This document shows, piece by piece, positions 1-11,971 of a DNA stretch of 64,000 nt (positions within the stretch are counted from its first letter, which is position 1; the number at the start of each line of letters is the position of its first letter). Source of the stretch: Steinernema hermaphroditum (Eukaryota; Nematoda; Chromadorea; Rhabditida; Steinernematidae). The DNA lies in NCBI GenBank assembly GCA_030435675.1, contig CM059622.1, positions 11,904,001 through 11,968,000 on the forward strand. The letters run 5' to 3'. The position numbers were made by a program, and so were the translations under genes. The notes beneath the pieces were generated by a model. The model saw only the letters and a program-made list of their open reading frames with translations. It made no database searches and was not told the DNA's origin.

Positions 1-496
1 ACTCTGCCGAAGAATAACCAACAAGATATGGACATGCGGTTTCACATGAATCAGTGGCATAAAACATGTGAATCGGTGTGAAATATGTGTAGTACTCCAC
101 CGGCTCGCCTATACATACTCCGAAGAGCGCCACGCGGGTCTTGACGGGAAGATCTTAAATGGGAGTTGACAGGTCGACCAACCTGTTCAACAATAGCGAG
201 AGAGAGGGATGTAACACAAGTGATTTATGCTACACCTAGTCGAGAGACTGACAATATAGACAACACAAGGCTATTTAAAGGGTTTAACATAGACTGTCTA
301 TATAGAAGGTCGTGGAAGATGGGAGAAATCCATCGCATCTACGACAATCGGAAAAGATGAAAAGATCGGGTGATGGCGGCAGAGTCATCTTTCATTTTCA
401 TTTCTTTTATTTTTTGGTTATTTTCACCTACGAATGGTCCAAACCAACGAGGTAGCATACGTTGAGATAATTGCGCCGACATTTCGCTGAATGTCG
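1..496. other. Non-coding left edge
   Basis: I see no supportable gene here. Short open frames exist on both strands but have no splice-site support or recognisable protein features. The stretch is the 3' flank of the receptor gene that ends at 497 on the minus strand. Confidence 0.5.
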
Positions 497-1398
497 TCAC
501 ATATTCGAGACTTTCGTTTTTCTCAACTTCAGGCTTATGAGGAGGGCGCACACAAAAGTGTAAATCGAACAAAACAGTACAGGATACGGTCCTACTTTCG
601 CGACTAAGTTGATATTCATAAGCGAATTAAATGCCAAAGCTATTACAGCGGGCACAATTCCGAGAGCGAAGTCTGCTGCTAGGTGATACGCAACAATGGT
701 GTTAGCCTAAATAATTGATTTCCGCTACTCGTTCTGGAAGGCATATTGCTTACCGTCCGAAGTGAATTATAGAAGTTGTGGTTCTGATGTCCTTTGGTAA
801 AGCGACGGAGCTCCAATGCAAACGCGATCGTAATTCCAATGCTAAGAAGACAGAAAGCTGCTCTGCCAATGGTGATGAACCCTATGGTTTTCGATTTCAC
901 CAGCATCGAAAACGAGGGAATAACAAGAGCATCATTCTGCACGTGCCCCATGTAGAATACTGCACTGGTTCCAAAGAGCATTGTCACTATTATAGTCAAG
1001 CTTGCTAATTTACAACGACGAGCCAATTTGAAAGAATAGTCGAAGGGCTGTCGCATCGCGAGGAGACGGTCAACGGCTGTGCACAGATTGCAAACCATTG
1101 TAACCAACGAACAAGAAGAAGTGCTATTTCCCAACCAGAAAACAAAGAAGTTGTTCCACATCCCGCTTCGTATTCCATTCAGACAATATCCGGTGTACAA
1201 CATACTGCTGACGTTGTATATGAGATGAAAAGCGACCACCAGAAACACCATAGTCAATTGACACTTGTTGCTAGCATTGGCCTGTACCAAGTAGATGACC
1301 ACAAGACGAATGTTCAACAGGAAACCAATGGCACTAAAGACGAAAGCCAGGCTATAGAAGAGCGCCGCGATAGTGCCGTTCATCGTTAAGTCTGGCAA
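497..1398 (-). CDS. Seven-transmembrane chemoreceptor, family 1 member a
   Basis: Two coding exons (1398-754 and 706-497) joined at phase 0 by a 47-nt GT-AG intron give a 284-residue protein. It is a rhodopsin-like nematode chemoreceptor, expected in sensory cilia, with about seven hydrophobic segments. The TM3 end carries VDRLLAMRQPFDY (DRY-like). The exon junction falls between ...SLRT and ANTIVAYH, the same place and phase as in the other five members of this family in the window (2.7, 5.9, 15.7, 20.8 and 27.2 kb). The C-terminal tail is short and basic (LKLRKTKVSNM). The first Met at 1398 directly precedes the first TM region. The exact Sr-family name (Srbc or Srsx like) is not certain; the ligand is unknown. 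Confidence 0.8.
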
Positions 1399-2701
1399 GT
1401 GATCTGGAAGAGACAGCTGTCACTCCAAAGAAACAACGACACCAAATTATCAGCTGCGCAGATTACTCACAATTAAGACAAAGAGCCGATTAGGCGAAAT
1501 GCGCAAAAGTCGTTCACATGGCATTCACGTACCTGGCTGGTCACGGCGTGAGGCTGAAAAAGGATTGACCCGGCGGTGGGCGAATTCTTTGTAGTGTTTA
1601 CGGAAGACATAAGCGGCAGAAGATAAAGGCTGTTTCCATTTTTCGCCTTTTGCAAACAAAAGACACTCCAGGAATGTGGATGTTTAATTCCTCTCGGAAT
1701 TTGCCCATAGACTGAAGAGATCATGATCTGTGTGAGGAGGGGGCGATAGTCCTGAATCACAAACTTTGAAGAAAGCCAATGCTCTTCTGAGAATCTGAGA
1801 TTATCTGACTTCTACAAACATATCGAGGCTTTGTGTTATTGAATTATGAACGAAGAATGGACTCATCCCATGAAGAACTGGACTATGACGTTCGAGATCG
1901 CAAAATTCTTCTTTCTGGCACCTCACCGATAACCATAAGAGGTCCTCGTGCCAGAATACCAGTGGCCGTATTTAAATGATAACCTCTTGGGAAGCGCTTT
2001 CCCATTTCTCTTTCCCTCACCCATCTCCCAGTGGAAAGTTTCCGAGTGGTAATGGGATCCAATAAAACATGGGCAAATTTCCAGTGGGAACTTTGTATCA
2101 TACCGCCATTTTCGATTTTTTTCTAATTCTAACCCAACTCTACACAACACATCTAGTCAGTCCGTTATCTGCATAATCCTATCTCTTGTAATGATGTAAA
2201 TCGCAACATAAGGCATCATCGCGTGGTCCCTAGAGCTTAAGCAGAAGGCAGGTGGGTATAACTGTCGTACCCTGAGTCGGCGGGTCAGTTATGGTCTACG
2301 CACTCAGACGCTCCTGAGAGGAATCTGAAGCTGTTAACTAACTCTAAGATGAATTGGCGCCAGAATCAAATTGTTCCTGTTGTCAATAGAAACCAGAATT
2401 TAAAGTTCATGTTGTCTTCCGTTTCGTTACTATTATCATGTCACAAAAACACTACTAACGAGCAGTAGATAACTATCGCAGAGATCTTCGACATAGCTTG
2501 AAGCTCTATGTGTTTGCCTTGATTAGGGAAGATAAACGTTGTTTGGAAGAAAACACGCATTAGCCCGAAACTACAAATTAACCATCTGATCACCATCCGA
2601 CAAACACGAAACCGGCAAACACGCGTGTCTTACAATCACAATACGCTATTAAATAACACCTGAGAAGTCATTTCCCGATTCATTCTCAACTTCAAATCCA
2701 A
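1399..2701. other. Divergent intergenic region between two receptor genes
   Basis: Shared 5' flank of the divergent receptor genes at 1398 (minus) and 2702 (plus). No convincing gene. Near 2466-2500 there is a short motif (gtagataactatcgcagag...cgacatag) that recurs near 8341 beside a decayed receptor fragment, so it is part of a duplicated receptor flank. Confidence 0.5.
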
Positions 2702-3613
2702 ATGGGTATTACTACGACGGTCATAACTCGTGCGGCTACCATATCAATTGGCCTTCTAGCCGCTATTTTGAACTGTCGTCTTATTGTATGCTACAGAAAA
2801 TATCATAACACAGAGATAACGCAACTTTCGACCGTATTCCTAACGCTGTTCGCACACATACTCTACAACATATCAACCGCGGTTAATACAGCATATTCTC
2901 TCATTGGAATGTTTCAAGAGGTGTGGAGCCCACCGGCCGTCTTCTGGATGGGAGCAGCGATGTTCGCTTCGGCGTTCACGGTGGTTGTGTGTAACTGTTG
3001 CATAACATTAGACCGTATCATTGCTATGCGCCGTCCAGTTCGGTACGCCCATCAGTACTCACGTTACTGTCAACTTGCTACTGGCGTACTAATGATATCA
3101 TCCTTCGCAGTGATCTTTGGTTGCCACACTTTAGGCTACAAAGACACGACAAATGCTACGAAGCCCCGAGAGCCAGCTTTAAATTTCGTCCTCAGTGTTG
3201 ACATCGCACAACTGTTCCTCACTTCTAAGACGTCGCTTTGTGTTGTGAACTTCGTGCTCACTCTGCTGTTCGTCCGCGAAATATATGTGTTCTTGAAAAG
3301 AACGCAAAACACCGAAGTTCACAAAAACATAAAAGCCGTAAGTGGTGCAATTTGGCTACATATGGAAAGTTCTGTTCAGGCAAATCAAGTGGTCGTCGTA
3401 CAAGTGTTGGCTGAGGTCATTCTTGTGGTAGTGCCCGAATCAATTGTCATCCCTACGGAGTACTTAGGTGTCAGACTCTCTGCAATAATGGGTCCCTTCA
3501 TAATTCCTATGTGCATGACTTACACCCTTATCTGTGCAGTGCTGATGACAGCCAAATTGAGGAAGAGGAAAGCAGCTGTCACCGTGTCAGTTGTGACCGC
3601 TAAGACGTGCTGA
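2702..3613 (+). CDS. Seven-transmembrane chemoreceptor, family 1 member b
   Basis: The frame is open throughout, but residues encoded by 3338-3379 are almost certainly a 42-nt intron (GTAAGT...TTCAG). Removing it joins ...KNIKA to ANQVVVVQ, matching the conserved family junction, and gives 289 residues. Around seven hydrophobic segments are visible. The TM3-end motif is LDRIIAMRRPVRY and an N-glycosylation sequon (NAT) lies in the second extracellular region. The tail is basic (AKLRKRKAAV). The intron is a multiple of three and has no stop, so retention would simply insert 14 residues into the third intracellular loop. The start at 2702 immediately precedes TM1. Divergently placed to member a, probably by local inverted duplication. 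Family assignment within the Sr superfamilies is uncertain. Confidence 0.82.
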   Translation: MGITTTVITRAATISIGLLAAILNCRLIVCYRKYHNTEITQLSTVFLTLFAHILYNISTAVNTAYSLIGMFQEVWSPPAVFWMGAAMFASAFTVVVCNCCITLDRIIAMRRPVRYAHQYSRYCQLATGVLMISSFAVIFGCHTLGYKDTTNATKPREPALNFVLSVDIAQLFLTSKTSLCVVNFVLTLLFVREIYVFLKRTQNTEVHKNIKAVSGAIWLHMESSVQANQVVVVQVLAEVILVVVPESIVIPTEYLGVRLSAIMGPFIIPMCMTYTLICAVLMTAKLRKRKAAVTVSVVTAKTC

Positions 3614-5849
3614 GTAAATTTGAGATGTTCGTTGCGATGTAGCTGCGTTCGGAAGGCCTCCGTAAGAGCTTCGCGATGATGACTTTGGGGGTCGCAGTCC
3701 AAAAACTTGCAAACCCATAGCATTCATGTGGATTTTGACTTTCTTATCTGGGCTGATGCCGGCTGATCGCCCCGGCTTCGAGGAGACATGACACATCTAA
3801 GGTTTCGTCAAGAAGATGCTTAGCACCGCCCAGTTCCAGCACGCAATCCGGATTCCATCCCTCACCGCAACACCTTTTGGATTCAGCTTTTCGCCGTTTC
3901 GATGGACGCGCAAAGTGTTGGGATTGCTGTGCTCTACCTGGACTTCGTTTGCTCCACTGTGCACACATTTTTCAGATTCATTTGACACGGACAGAGTCCA
4001 TGGTCACACTTTGAAAGCAAATAGTTTTTCAGAACCGATTATACAGGTCACGTCTGATGTTATGAAGTAGTAATATACTGTCTCCGCACTCTCAGTGTGC
4101 CGCACGCAGCGAACCCTATGATATCACATTATGTAGTCGCCGTGTCTTTTGTTTGACCATACATTTGTCGGGGGATTCGCTTAGAGACTCGTTTCAGACT
4201 CGTCAGCATCACTCCTCCGTGATGATCATTCTGACCGCTCCCTTACGGACAGAAAACAGACACACGTCAAGAGAGTGCTCTTCGTGCCCCACTATGATTT
4301 GAACTCCAAATGCTAACATGCTTCGCGAAATCTGAACAAAGAACTGAAAAATATGTCAAAGCACACGTGGGAAACCGACCACATCGTTCAAAGCAAGAAA
4401 AGTGAACAAAGAGCGAGCTTGTAGTTGTGAATACGGTCCTGAGGGGTGGAGATGCAGTTGACGCTACGGATTGTGTTGATGTGGACTGCTGCTTGCTGCC
4501 ACGCGGGACTTGATTTAACCATCTCAAACTTGGGTAATTAAACCTTCATTTTTCTCGAAACAACACGATACAATGAGTAGCAATGATGATTACACAGTGG
4601 GGATGGTTAGCATGACCATGATTACGCAATGGCGATGGGATAGGGGATTAGAGCTTGGCTTGAAGAGTCGACCGTCCTTGGCGAAATGCGAGTGAAGACT
4701 GTGACTGAGTGTAATTGGCGATGGCGGTCCTGGATTGGGTGGAGGCGGGATCTTGCTGCTAAGAGTCCCTTGTCACTTCGTATGGTTGCGGCACTCTTTT
4801 GTCTCATTTGCTGTTCGAGTGGTTTCTGTCGGCGGATTGTTTACTTCGGGGAGTGATACGATCGGGTCATGCTGATAAATCTGAATGTAAATACTAGTGG
4901 ATGTGAAATAGGATATGACAATCCAGAGGAGATTTATGAATTTAGCTTTAAAGTGCTCATGACTAATTAACGTGTCCATGACTGACTGACGTGCCCACGA
5001 CTGAAGGAGAGTCGCTAGTCGCGACATCTTTGTTGAATCGAGCTGAAGCTGAATCCAAAACTGAGCCGCGAGAACACACGCCCCCTTTTATCTCCTTCCC
5101 TGCTGACCGGTCGGCCGCGGTGCTTCTCTCTCTCGCGCCGAGTCCTATCGCCGACGCGATCAGCTTGAGAGTGGAGCTGTTCGCCATCTATTTGGGTTTC
5201 TCCTCTCCACTTCGGATTTTAAGAGATTTTTGATATAGGGAGACCATCAGACGTTTCTGGCCCCTCTTGAGTGCGAAGATGACTTCATCAGACTCTCGCG
5301 CAGATCCGACGCTGCGTTCGTCTCATAATGCATCTCGTGCTTCCCTATGAGATTATTCGTGACGATAGTGAAGTGCTCGACCAACTCATGAGGTCGTTTG
5401 CAGTGAAAGCTCAAATTTGGGTAATTAGACCTTTATTTTGTGAATGCACGAAAGACAATACACTGGATAAAAACAATAACCAGGAGATAACAATGCGTCT
5501 CCAGCCCAACCATTCTTCTGCTTCTTTTGAATGAAGTCCGAGTTGTCGTTGGTGTAAAGAGGCGGGTCTAGGAGATAGTTGATGCGACGCTTCTCACATA
5601 TGGAATCGTCGCTCGTCTGCTGATCAAGATCAAGTATCAAGAGACTCTTCACAGGATTAGCTCGGGGTTCATCTCTCCGCCTAGGTCATTTTGATTAGGG
5701 TCCTTGTGGAACAAATGTGGTATTTGATGGTTAGAAAAAAAGTCGAAAGTAGATTTGTTTGGTAATACATGTCTTGATTACAAGTCTGAATGAAATAGGC
5801 AAGCATATACAAAACTGATATTGTCATTCTCGCCCACAACTCGAAAACA
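3614..5849. other. Gene-free stretch
   Basis: No gene I can support. Open frames here lack paralogs, hydrophobic patterning or credible splice structure. A short repeated phrase (ttgggtaatta.acctt.att) occurs near 4530 and 5418, suggesting remnants of one interspersed repeat. Confidence 0.45.
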
Positions 5850-6800
5850 TCACTTTTTGAAAACATTCACCGCTGTTGTTGTTTTCATTTTTCGCAACTT
5901 TGCTGCCAGCAGAACGGAACACACGGTGGTGTAACCGGAAAAAAGTGCTACAGGATACTGCCCGACGAAGTTTGTGACGAACACACCAAATGCGTAGTTC
6001 AGAATGGCAGTAATAATGGAGGGGATGACGACGAGTATCGTTTCTGCCAACATCTGATAGAGAACCACCTGGTTAGCCTTAAACAACAGTTGTTTTAAAA
6101 TATTTTTCACCACCCTTCTTACCGTCTTTAAGTTTGCGTTCATTGTTATGCCCTTCTGAGCGTCCATAAAAATTCGAAGCCTCCAAACGAATCCTGCAGT
6201 GGCTATGACGTTCGCAACGCAGGCTGCACATTTGACCATGTAGACGATCAGCACTACTTGATTGAGAGTGCTTACAAGAGAGCCATTAGGGGAAGTATCC
6301 GGTGGAAGTGTGTAGCAAGGCAGAGTGTATGCCCCTAAGGTTGCGAAAAGGAGGAGAGTCAAGAGAATTAGAGCTGAATGGAGCAGTCTCTTCTTGTACT
6401 TCATCTGATAGTCAATGGGAGTGTGCACAGCCAAGAATCTGTCCAGTACGATGAAAATGTTGCCAAAAACGATGATGACCGAAGAGGAGAAAACTACGGA
6501 AAAGGTCCAGTAGTTGTAGAGGTCACTACACGTGGTACCTAAAACATGATATTTGAAATGACCGCACGAGATCCTGTGTGCAGCACTTGTGTTTTCGAAA
6601 ATGTTCCGCAGTGTGAATACGGCCGTGCTGATATTGTATAAGAAGTGGAAGACGATCTGCGAGAGAAGCATGGTGTAGTGCTTCTCAGTTTTCTTTTTTT
6701 GTAGATAAATTGAAATGACCGTTTTCAAGTTGATCGCAATTGCAGATACACAAGTGAGAACGACAATCCAGTTGATGATCAGAGCGGAGAGGGCTGACAT
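5850..6800 (-). CDS. Seven-transmembrane chemoreceptor, family 1 member c
   Basis: The frame is open for 316 codons, but two in-frame stretches look like introns: 6586-6539 (48 nt, weak GTGCTG donor) and 6122-6078 (45 nt, GTAAGA...TTAAG). Their positions and phases equal those of the introns in members d and e. Spliced exons 6800-6587, 6538-6123 and 6077-5850 give 285 residues beginning MSALSALIINW. Exon 1 is 214 nt, exactly as in member d. TM3 ends with LDRFLAVHTPIDY and the post-junction segment is ANQVVLYQMLAE. The tail is basic. Both introns are multiples of three without stop codons, so unspliced messages would still be translated. A truncated copy of the first exon lies near 8850. Confidence 0.82.
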   Translation of the reverse strand: MSALSALIINWIVVLTCVSAIAINLKTVISIYLQKKKTEKHYTMLLSQIVFHFLYNISTAVFTLRNIFENTSAAHRISCGHFKYHVLGTTCSDLYNYWTFSVVFSSSVIIVFGNIFIVLDRFLAVHTPIDYQMKYKKRLLHSALILLTLLLFATLGAYTLPCYTLPPDTSPNGSLVSTLNQVVLIVYMVKCAACVANVIATAGFVWRLRIFMDAQKGITMNANLKTVRRVVKNILKQLLFKANQVVLYQMLAETILVVIPSIITAILNYAFGVFVTNFVGQYPVALFSGYTTVCSVLLAAKLRKMKTTTAVNVFKK

Positions 6801-8819
6801 GCTCTAAGGTTCTAAGGTTCTGAAGGAAAGTGATGTGTGGTAATAGTGGAAGTGAAAACAATGAAACTATACTCATATTCTCATGGTCGCTAGTCAAGTA
6901 TCGCGCTCTAGGGTTGTCAAGGAAAGAAGAAAAGCTAATGGAAAACTAGTCAGACAAAAGCGGTTTCACTGATCATGATCTTCTGACTAAAGGAAACTGT
7001 GTGAAAAATACGAGCAAGGCATTGTAGTAGAATAACATCAATGATAGCGTCGCTACACATAGGCGACTAGAACAATACTACACTACATAATAAGGTATAT
7101 AGCAAAAAGGAAAACGGCTGTTACGTCGACAAAGAAAATAGGTGTAGGTTCTTGGTGACATTAACAAACGTGATTTGTATATTTGGTACGGTAGCGCGAT
7201 TTCGATACTGAAGACAGCGATCGATTAGTTTGCATGGGCACTGGAGAAGCCAAGATTCCGGTAGAGGCATAGACTGTGAAGCAGATCCAATCTTCAGTTC
7301 GGCTGGCGGCGCGGGCTTGGGGGTTTCAGCGCGACTTCGGCTTCTAGTGGAGTCAGGCGGCAGTGACTGGCTTCTTGGCATAACGGTGGAGCTGCAGCTT
7401 TCTGGCGTTCCATGCCTTCTGGGAGCCGGGGCGATCATTGCGCTAATAATGACAGAGCGATTGGGCGATCGGCGACGTTGTTGGTTATTCTTGTTGATCG
7501 AAGAATATGCTTCTAGTATTCTTTGACAAAGTTACGAATCATTCGTCTGGAGCGAGTGGACGAGTCGACCGATCGCTGGTGAAAACAGTTTTTGAGATAA
7601 CAGAAAGTAAAAAAGTTTCCCATTTTTAATAAGGACTACATCAAACACTTTTGTAATCGCTTTCCAGACATTTTGAAAAATGGACAAAAAAAGTTGACAA
7701 CAATATTGAATAAATCCATTTAAGCATTTCACCTGCTTTTTGTGGCTGATTTTCAAGGGCAACATTTCTTCTCTTTCGCTTTTCTTAGAATTACATCACC
7801 TACATCATTTGTCAACACAAAGCACAACATCCGTTTTGACACTAATTCTTATTGGTTTGAAGTGAAGCGATGAATGGAAAACGGGTTACGTATTATATGA
7901 CCACAAATGCATAGGTAGTGAAGACAGGCTGCTCGACCAATAGAGATAAACGTAGAAACGAACAGTCACAATTTATGATATTGGGCAGGAATCGCTCGTA
8001 GAAATCTAACTGGAAACTGAAAATCCACTGCATAAAAACGGAGAACGGGCGGGTTCTTTGGACTATGGGTGTGTGTGATTGTGTTTCAGTGCCATACAGG
8101 AGCCAGGTCATTCGAGGAGCGTCGGTTTCAGACAGCAGACAAAACACGGAAACGGACAGGCATCGAACTGACCGACCTATCATTGTAATCTAATCCTAAC
8201 GATGGCGCTAACACCACTGTAGCCATCAGTCACAACTGCATCAAGTAGTGCTTCCCAGCTGAGTTCTTTTTTATGTAAATGAAAAGAAAAGTGTTTGTGT
8301 TTAGGCCATCAGACAGACTTTGAACATTACTATTGAACTGTAGATAACTATCGCAGAGGTTTTCGACATAGTAGCTTGACTACCGAGAATGAGAGCAACT
8401 GGTGAATACGAACAAAAAAAGATAAATGGAAAAGAAGATCAATTATACACTGCAATAACAAAGCGATTATGACGATAAAGCTATTTGAAACGCGTCGCGG
8501 AGACATGAATTAGCCAATTGTCCAGATGAGTATGGTACATTAGAGATTAAGTTCGCATACATATAGCATAAATTTCGACCATAAATTTTGAAATGATTAC
8601 ATGTCCATAATTTTTTAAAATGTAACGTCGTCCTTTATAGCCAAAGGAACGATCGGTTGCCAAGGCTCTGGTGTCTATACGAAAAGCCGTCAGAACCATC
8701 AATTCAAACCGAATTCAGAGAATGTTTACACCACGGAGTGGCGAACGAACGGCCCCTTTCAAGCAGCACGTGGGGCCCGACTGATCCCTTGCTGCTGTAG
8801 AGCACTTTGAGGCCTCAAG
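6801..8819. other. Intergenic region with interspersed repeat copy
   Basis: No gene supported. The part around 7290-7470 is one copy of a GC-richer dispersed repeat that also occurs near 28.6-28.9, 32.8, 34.8 and 41.4 kb (see the repeat entries). The open frames on both strands here are explained by that repeat. Confidence 0.45.
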
Positions 8820-8840
8820 ACTGTCTAGGGTGTAGACAGG

Positions 8841-8921
8841 AAGCGAACGTCCAGTTGATGATCAGAGCGGAGAGGGCTGACATCGGACGCTAGGGTTCTA
8901 GGGTTCTGAAGGAAAGTGATT
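8841..8921 (-). pseudogene. Truncated duplicate of receptor member c first exon
   Basis: About 80 bp match the 5' end of the receptor gene at 6800 (6760-6840), including the start codon, the first eleven codons (MSALSALIINW) and the upstream flank with its ggttctaaggttctgaaggaaagtgat motif. Similarity stops abruptly after the eleventh codon, and no later receptor exon follows. The short flank motif near 8341 also matches the flank of member b. This is a relic of a receptor duplication rather than a functioning gene. Confidence 0.75.
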
Positions 8922-9066
8922 TATCGTCAGGTTTGGTCCGTAAAACACCACTTCCTTCTCCATTTATAGGATTCAATCCATCATCATGAGGCATTCACAA
9001 ACAACAAACATAACAACGTGTGAGCAACGAGGAAGAATGAAAACAACTAAAATGTATTTACCTATC

Positions 9067-11730
9067 CTACCAATTCAGACCCTGTAAACTTCCATCAAGT
9101 GGAAGACCAAATTCATCATAAAGTCCAGTGTTTTCATCGGCCGGAGCCTGTGAATCCATTCCACTCATTCCGAATCCAAGATCGTGCCACATTCCATCGC
9201 TGCTAATGTTATCGTGGGCTTGTAGCGGATCTTCCATTCCTTGGAAATTCGCGTTGTCCATTCCGGTTTGGTCCATAGGTGTCGGATTCAGGAAGTTGTA
9301 GTCATCATAGTGGAGATCGGCGTTTGGATCAGTTGCCAATCCCGACGGCATGTAGTCCGGCTCGTTAAATGCATCTTGCTGAGCGTGCTGCTCGGGTTCA
9401 GGTTCCACCGTAGCAGGTTGTGACGGGACAACGTAGTTGATGTTTGCAGGTACGTATAGAAGATTGCTATCCTTGTCGTAGATGACGTTTTCCTGGCAGA
9501 CCTTCCGTAGTTTACGTGCAAGCAGCGCATCCAGTTCTGGGTCGTTGAACCGGGTCAACTTCATGCCGTCAGGAATGTCGGAGAGATCGTCTTCGTACTC
9601 TTCAGGCGTAGTTGACGCAGTAGGAGTAGATGGAGCGCGAGTCTGCGTCTCTGCTGAGTTGCCCGCAAGCGGAACAGAATTCTGTTCAGAAGACGTTGAA
9701 GGAGCTCTGGGAGGAGTAACATGAGGTGCTTCTTCGGTGACCTTCTAAAACGAACACATTAGGCACTTTTGCAACGCTAGAAAATTCTTACGTTTGCGTT
9801 CAATCCAATGCGCCACGACATAGCGTGAGCAAAACGTTCTTTTTCTCTATCCAACATATGTTTAGTGAGATGCGCAGCACTAAGCCGCTGACTAGTGCGC
9901 AGCCTCCGCGGAGTCATCGGTCGCAGCTCCGTGAAATCCTCTTCCTCCGCAGTGGCCATACTTTCAGAAAGGTTTGGCTTGGCCCGCTTTTCGGAAGGAC
10001 CAGCTTCATCGACGCTTTCTTCGGGAGACATGTCGGCCGTGTTGGCTACGCGCCTTGTAGTAAGCTTCCTTCGTTCAAGCCAGCTCGGTCCCTGTAAAAT
10101 GCAAAGTTTAAATAATAACACCGGTAAAATCATGCCTGTGGATTCGATCCGTGTTCCTTGCGAATGTTACTGGCCATTTCTGCTGCCATGCGCTTCTGCT
10201 GGGGCGTCATCGCCGTAAACGGCTGGCCAATCCCTTCCTTTGTGAGTTTTCGCTGCACAGCGTGCAGAAAATCACCGGTGGCATATCGCATATACAGCAG
10301 CGATTTCAGTGTGCACTCAGGACCGTCAAATATATCAACTCTCTTGCGCTTAGAAGAGTCTTCGCGAATGTGAACATTGTCCAGGTCTTTGACTTGAATG
10401 GAGGTGGATGTTGCGTCGAAGCTAAAAATACAACTGTCTTTTCAAGTACCGGTTCATGTAAACCTACATCTTCTGAGCTCGCTGCTCAATGGCCATTCTA
10501 TTTCTTCTCTGTTTCTCACGGAGTTTCTCCGATTTCGTCAAATCTCTCGGCGTAATGCTATGAACGCTCGGAACAACTGTTTCCCGGCGGACCGTTTCCA
10601 AGCACTGTGATGGCGTTGACGAGTGCGGAGCCGTGGAAATTGGACGTGAAGCGTTAGGCGAGCTCGGATCAACTTCGGGAACTCCAGGGACTGCAGGCTT
10701 CGCCAATTTCTTTACAATGTCACTTGGTTTCTCAGCCTGTTGACTTGCGGGTTCAGTTTCCACCTCGTCAGCGATGTCGGTAAGTCCTTCGAAAACAGAT
10801 TCAATTCGTTTTTTCGAAACAGCTGGTGCCTTTTCAGGAGAATGTTTCGGTTGGCTGGATGTCGACGGAGTCGCTGTGTCAGCTGCAGGTGTGTCACGCG
10901 GGCGACAGTGAGGAGCCACAGGAATGCACAGCTTCTTGAAGATTTCTCTTTCTGGCGTTGGTAACTGCAAATAAAAGTTATGAATGTAATTGTAATCTGG
11001 ATCCGATACACTTACTCTTTCCTCAACACTGACGCGCTTGGAGCCGTTCGATGAGTTCGCGGACACTGACGACATGAACGACAATCGTGAGCAAGAACGG
11101 GATGACTGGACAGCTTGGCTGGCCTCGGAACTCGGCGACGTGCAGCGACTTTCACGAGATCCTTCAGAACGCAATTCTGCCAGTTCCACTTCATTTTCCG
11201 CGACGACATCCAAATTCGTTTTCTTCTGACTCTTTCTGTTTTTCTTGCGGTGCGCTTCTTTAGGAAAGAGAGTGGGATACAGGCTTCTGTACTTCTTCGG
11301 CAGCAGGTTGATATTCGGCAGTGGGACGAACCCTTCCTGCCGCTGCTGCATTGTGCGTTTGACCCAGAAGACATTAGTTGGCATATCGAGGGGGTAGTCA
11401 CAGCTCTAAATAACGGAATCGTTAGATAGCTTCAACCAAACGAGAACACTTACGTCATCTCTCAGTCCACGACACGTCCACCATATGTGCTGATAAGTGG
11501 CGCCATCGGTGTCCACAAAGTCGGTAAGACACATCGCCTCCAGTCGATCAGCACATCTGGGACAGCGGAGTATCTCTTCGCCGTGGCGATCCTGAACAAA
11601 ATTGAACTGATTAGCAACAAACTCAACATTTCAGCCTCATCGATACATTTGTGCTAAAGCCACCACGCATATGCGCGAAAAGCACATTGGTGAGCTTCTT
11701 AGCCACGCTGCTGCTAGCCGCTTGCATCAT
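9067..11730 (-). CDS. 790-residue nuclear-type protein with N-terminal zinc ribbon
   Basis: Seven exons in continuous phase: 11730-11647, 11591-11454, 11405-11016, 10964-10468, 10421-10136, 10091-9792 and 9744-9067. Exons 2 and 3 encode CPRC...WTCRGLRDDSC, a CxxC...C(x7)C arrangement that could bind one zinc. The middle is Ser/Pro/Thr rich with basic runs (KKKNRKSQKK type), typical of a disordered nuclear protein. Two compact, possibly folded parts follow: a basic helix-rich block ending in EKQRRNRMAIEQRAQK with KRVDIFDGPECTLKSLLYMR after it, and DPELDALLARKLRKVCQEN near the C-terminal third. The C-terminus is acidic and Met/Asn/Gly rich, resembling an activation-type tail. The intron between 10136 and 10091 needs a GC donor, because the GT-less alternative runs into a stop. 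I do not recognise the family; a chromatin or transcription role is only inference. Confidence 0.7.
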
Positions 11731-11971
11731 CTGTGCTCCTGAGATTTACTGTCTGGCAGATGCGTCGGACAAACTCCCTGTACAAACAGAACAAATTTAA
11801 GTTAAGAGTCAGCTTTGAAATCATACAGCACATCAGCGACCATATCATTAGCGGAGTTTCACCATCTCTGTTGCTCTGCACAGGGCACCGACAACGCTAC
11901 CAACCACAGTAGCGTTGCGGCTTTAAGCCAAGGCAGGATGAATGTAAACGAGGAATAAAAACGACAACTTA

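Noticed and set aside
4611..4627. Match of about 16 nt (atgaccatgattacgc) to the start of the lacZ alpha segment found in cloning vectors
   Set aside because: Nothing before or after it matches vector sequence, so chance is more likely than contamination.
7121..7526. Overlapping open frames on both strands
   Set aside because: They lie in a dispersed repeat whose other copies do not keep either frame.
10151..10555. 134-codon plus-strand frame
   Set aside because: Fully antisense to exons 4 and 5 of the 790-residue gene, which has consistent phases throughout.
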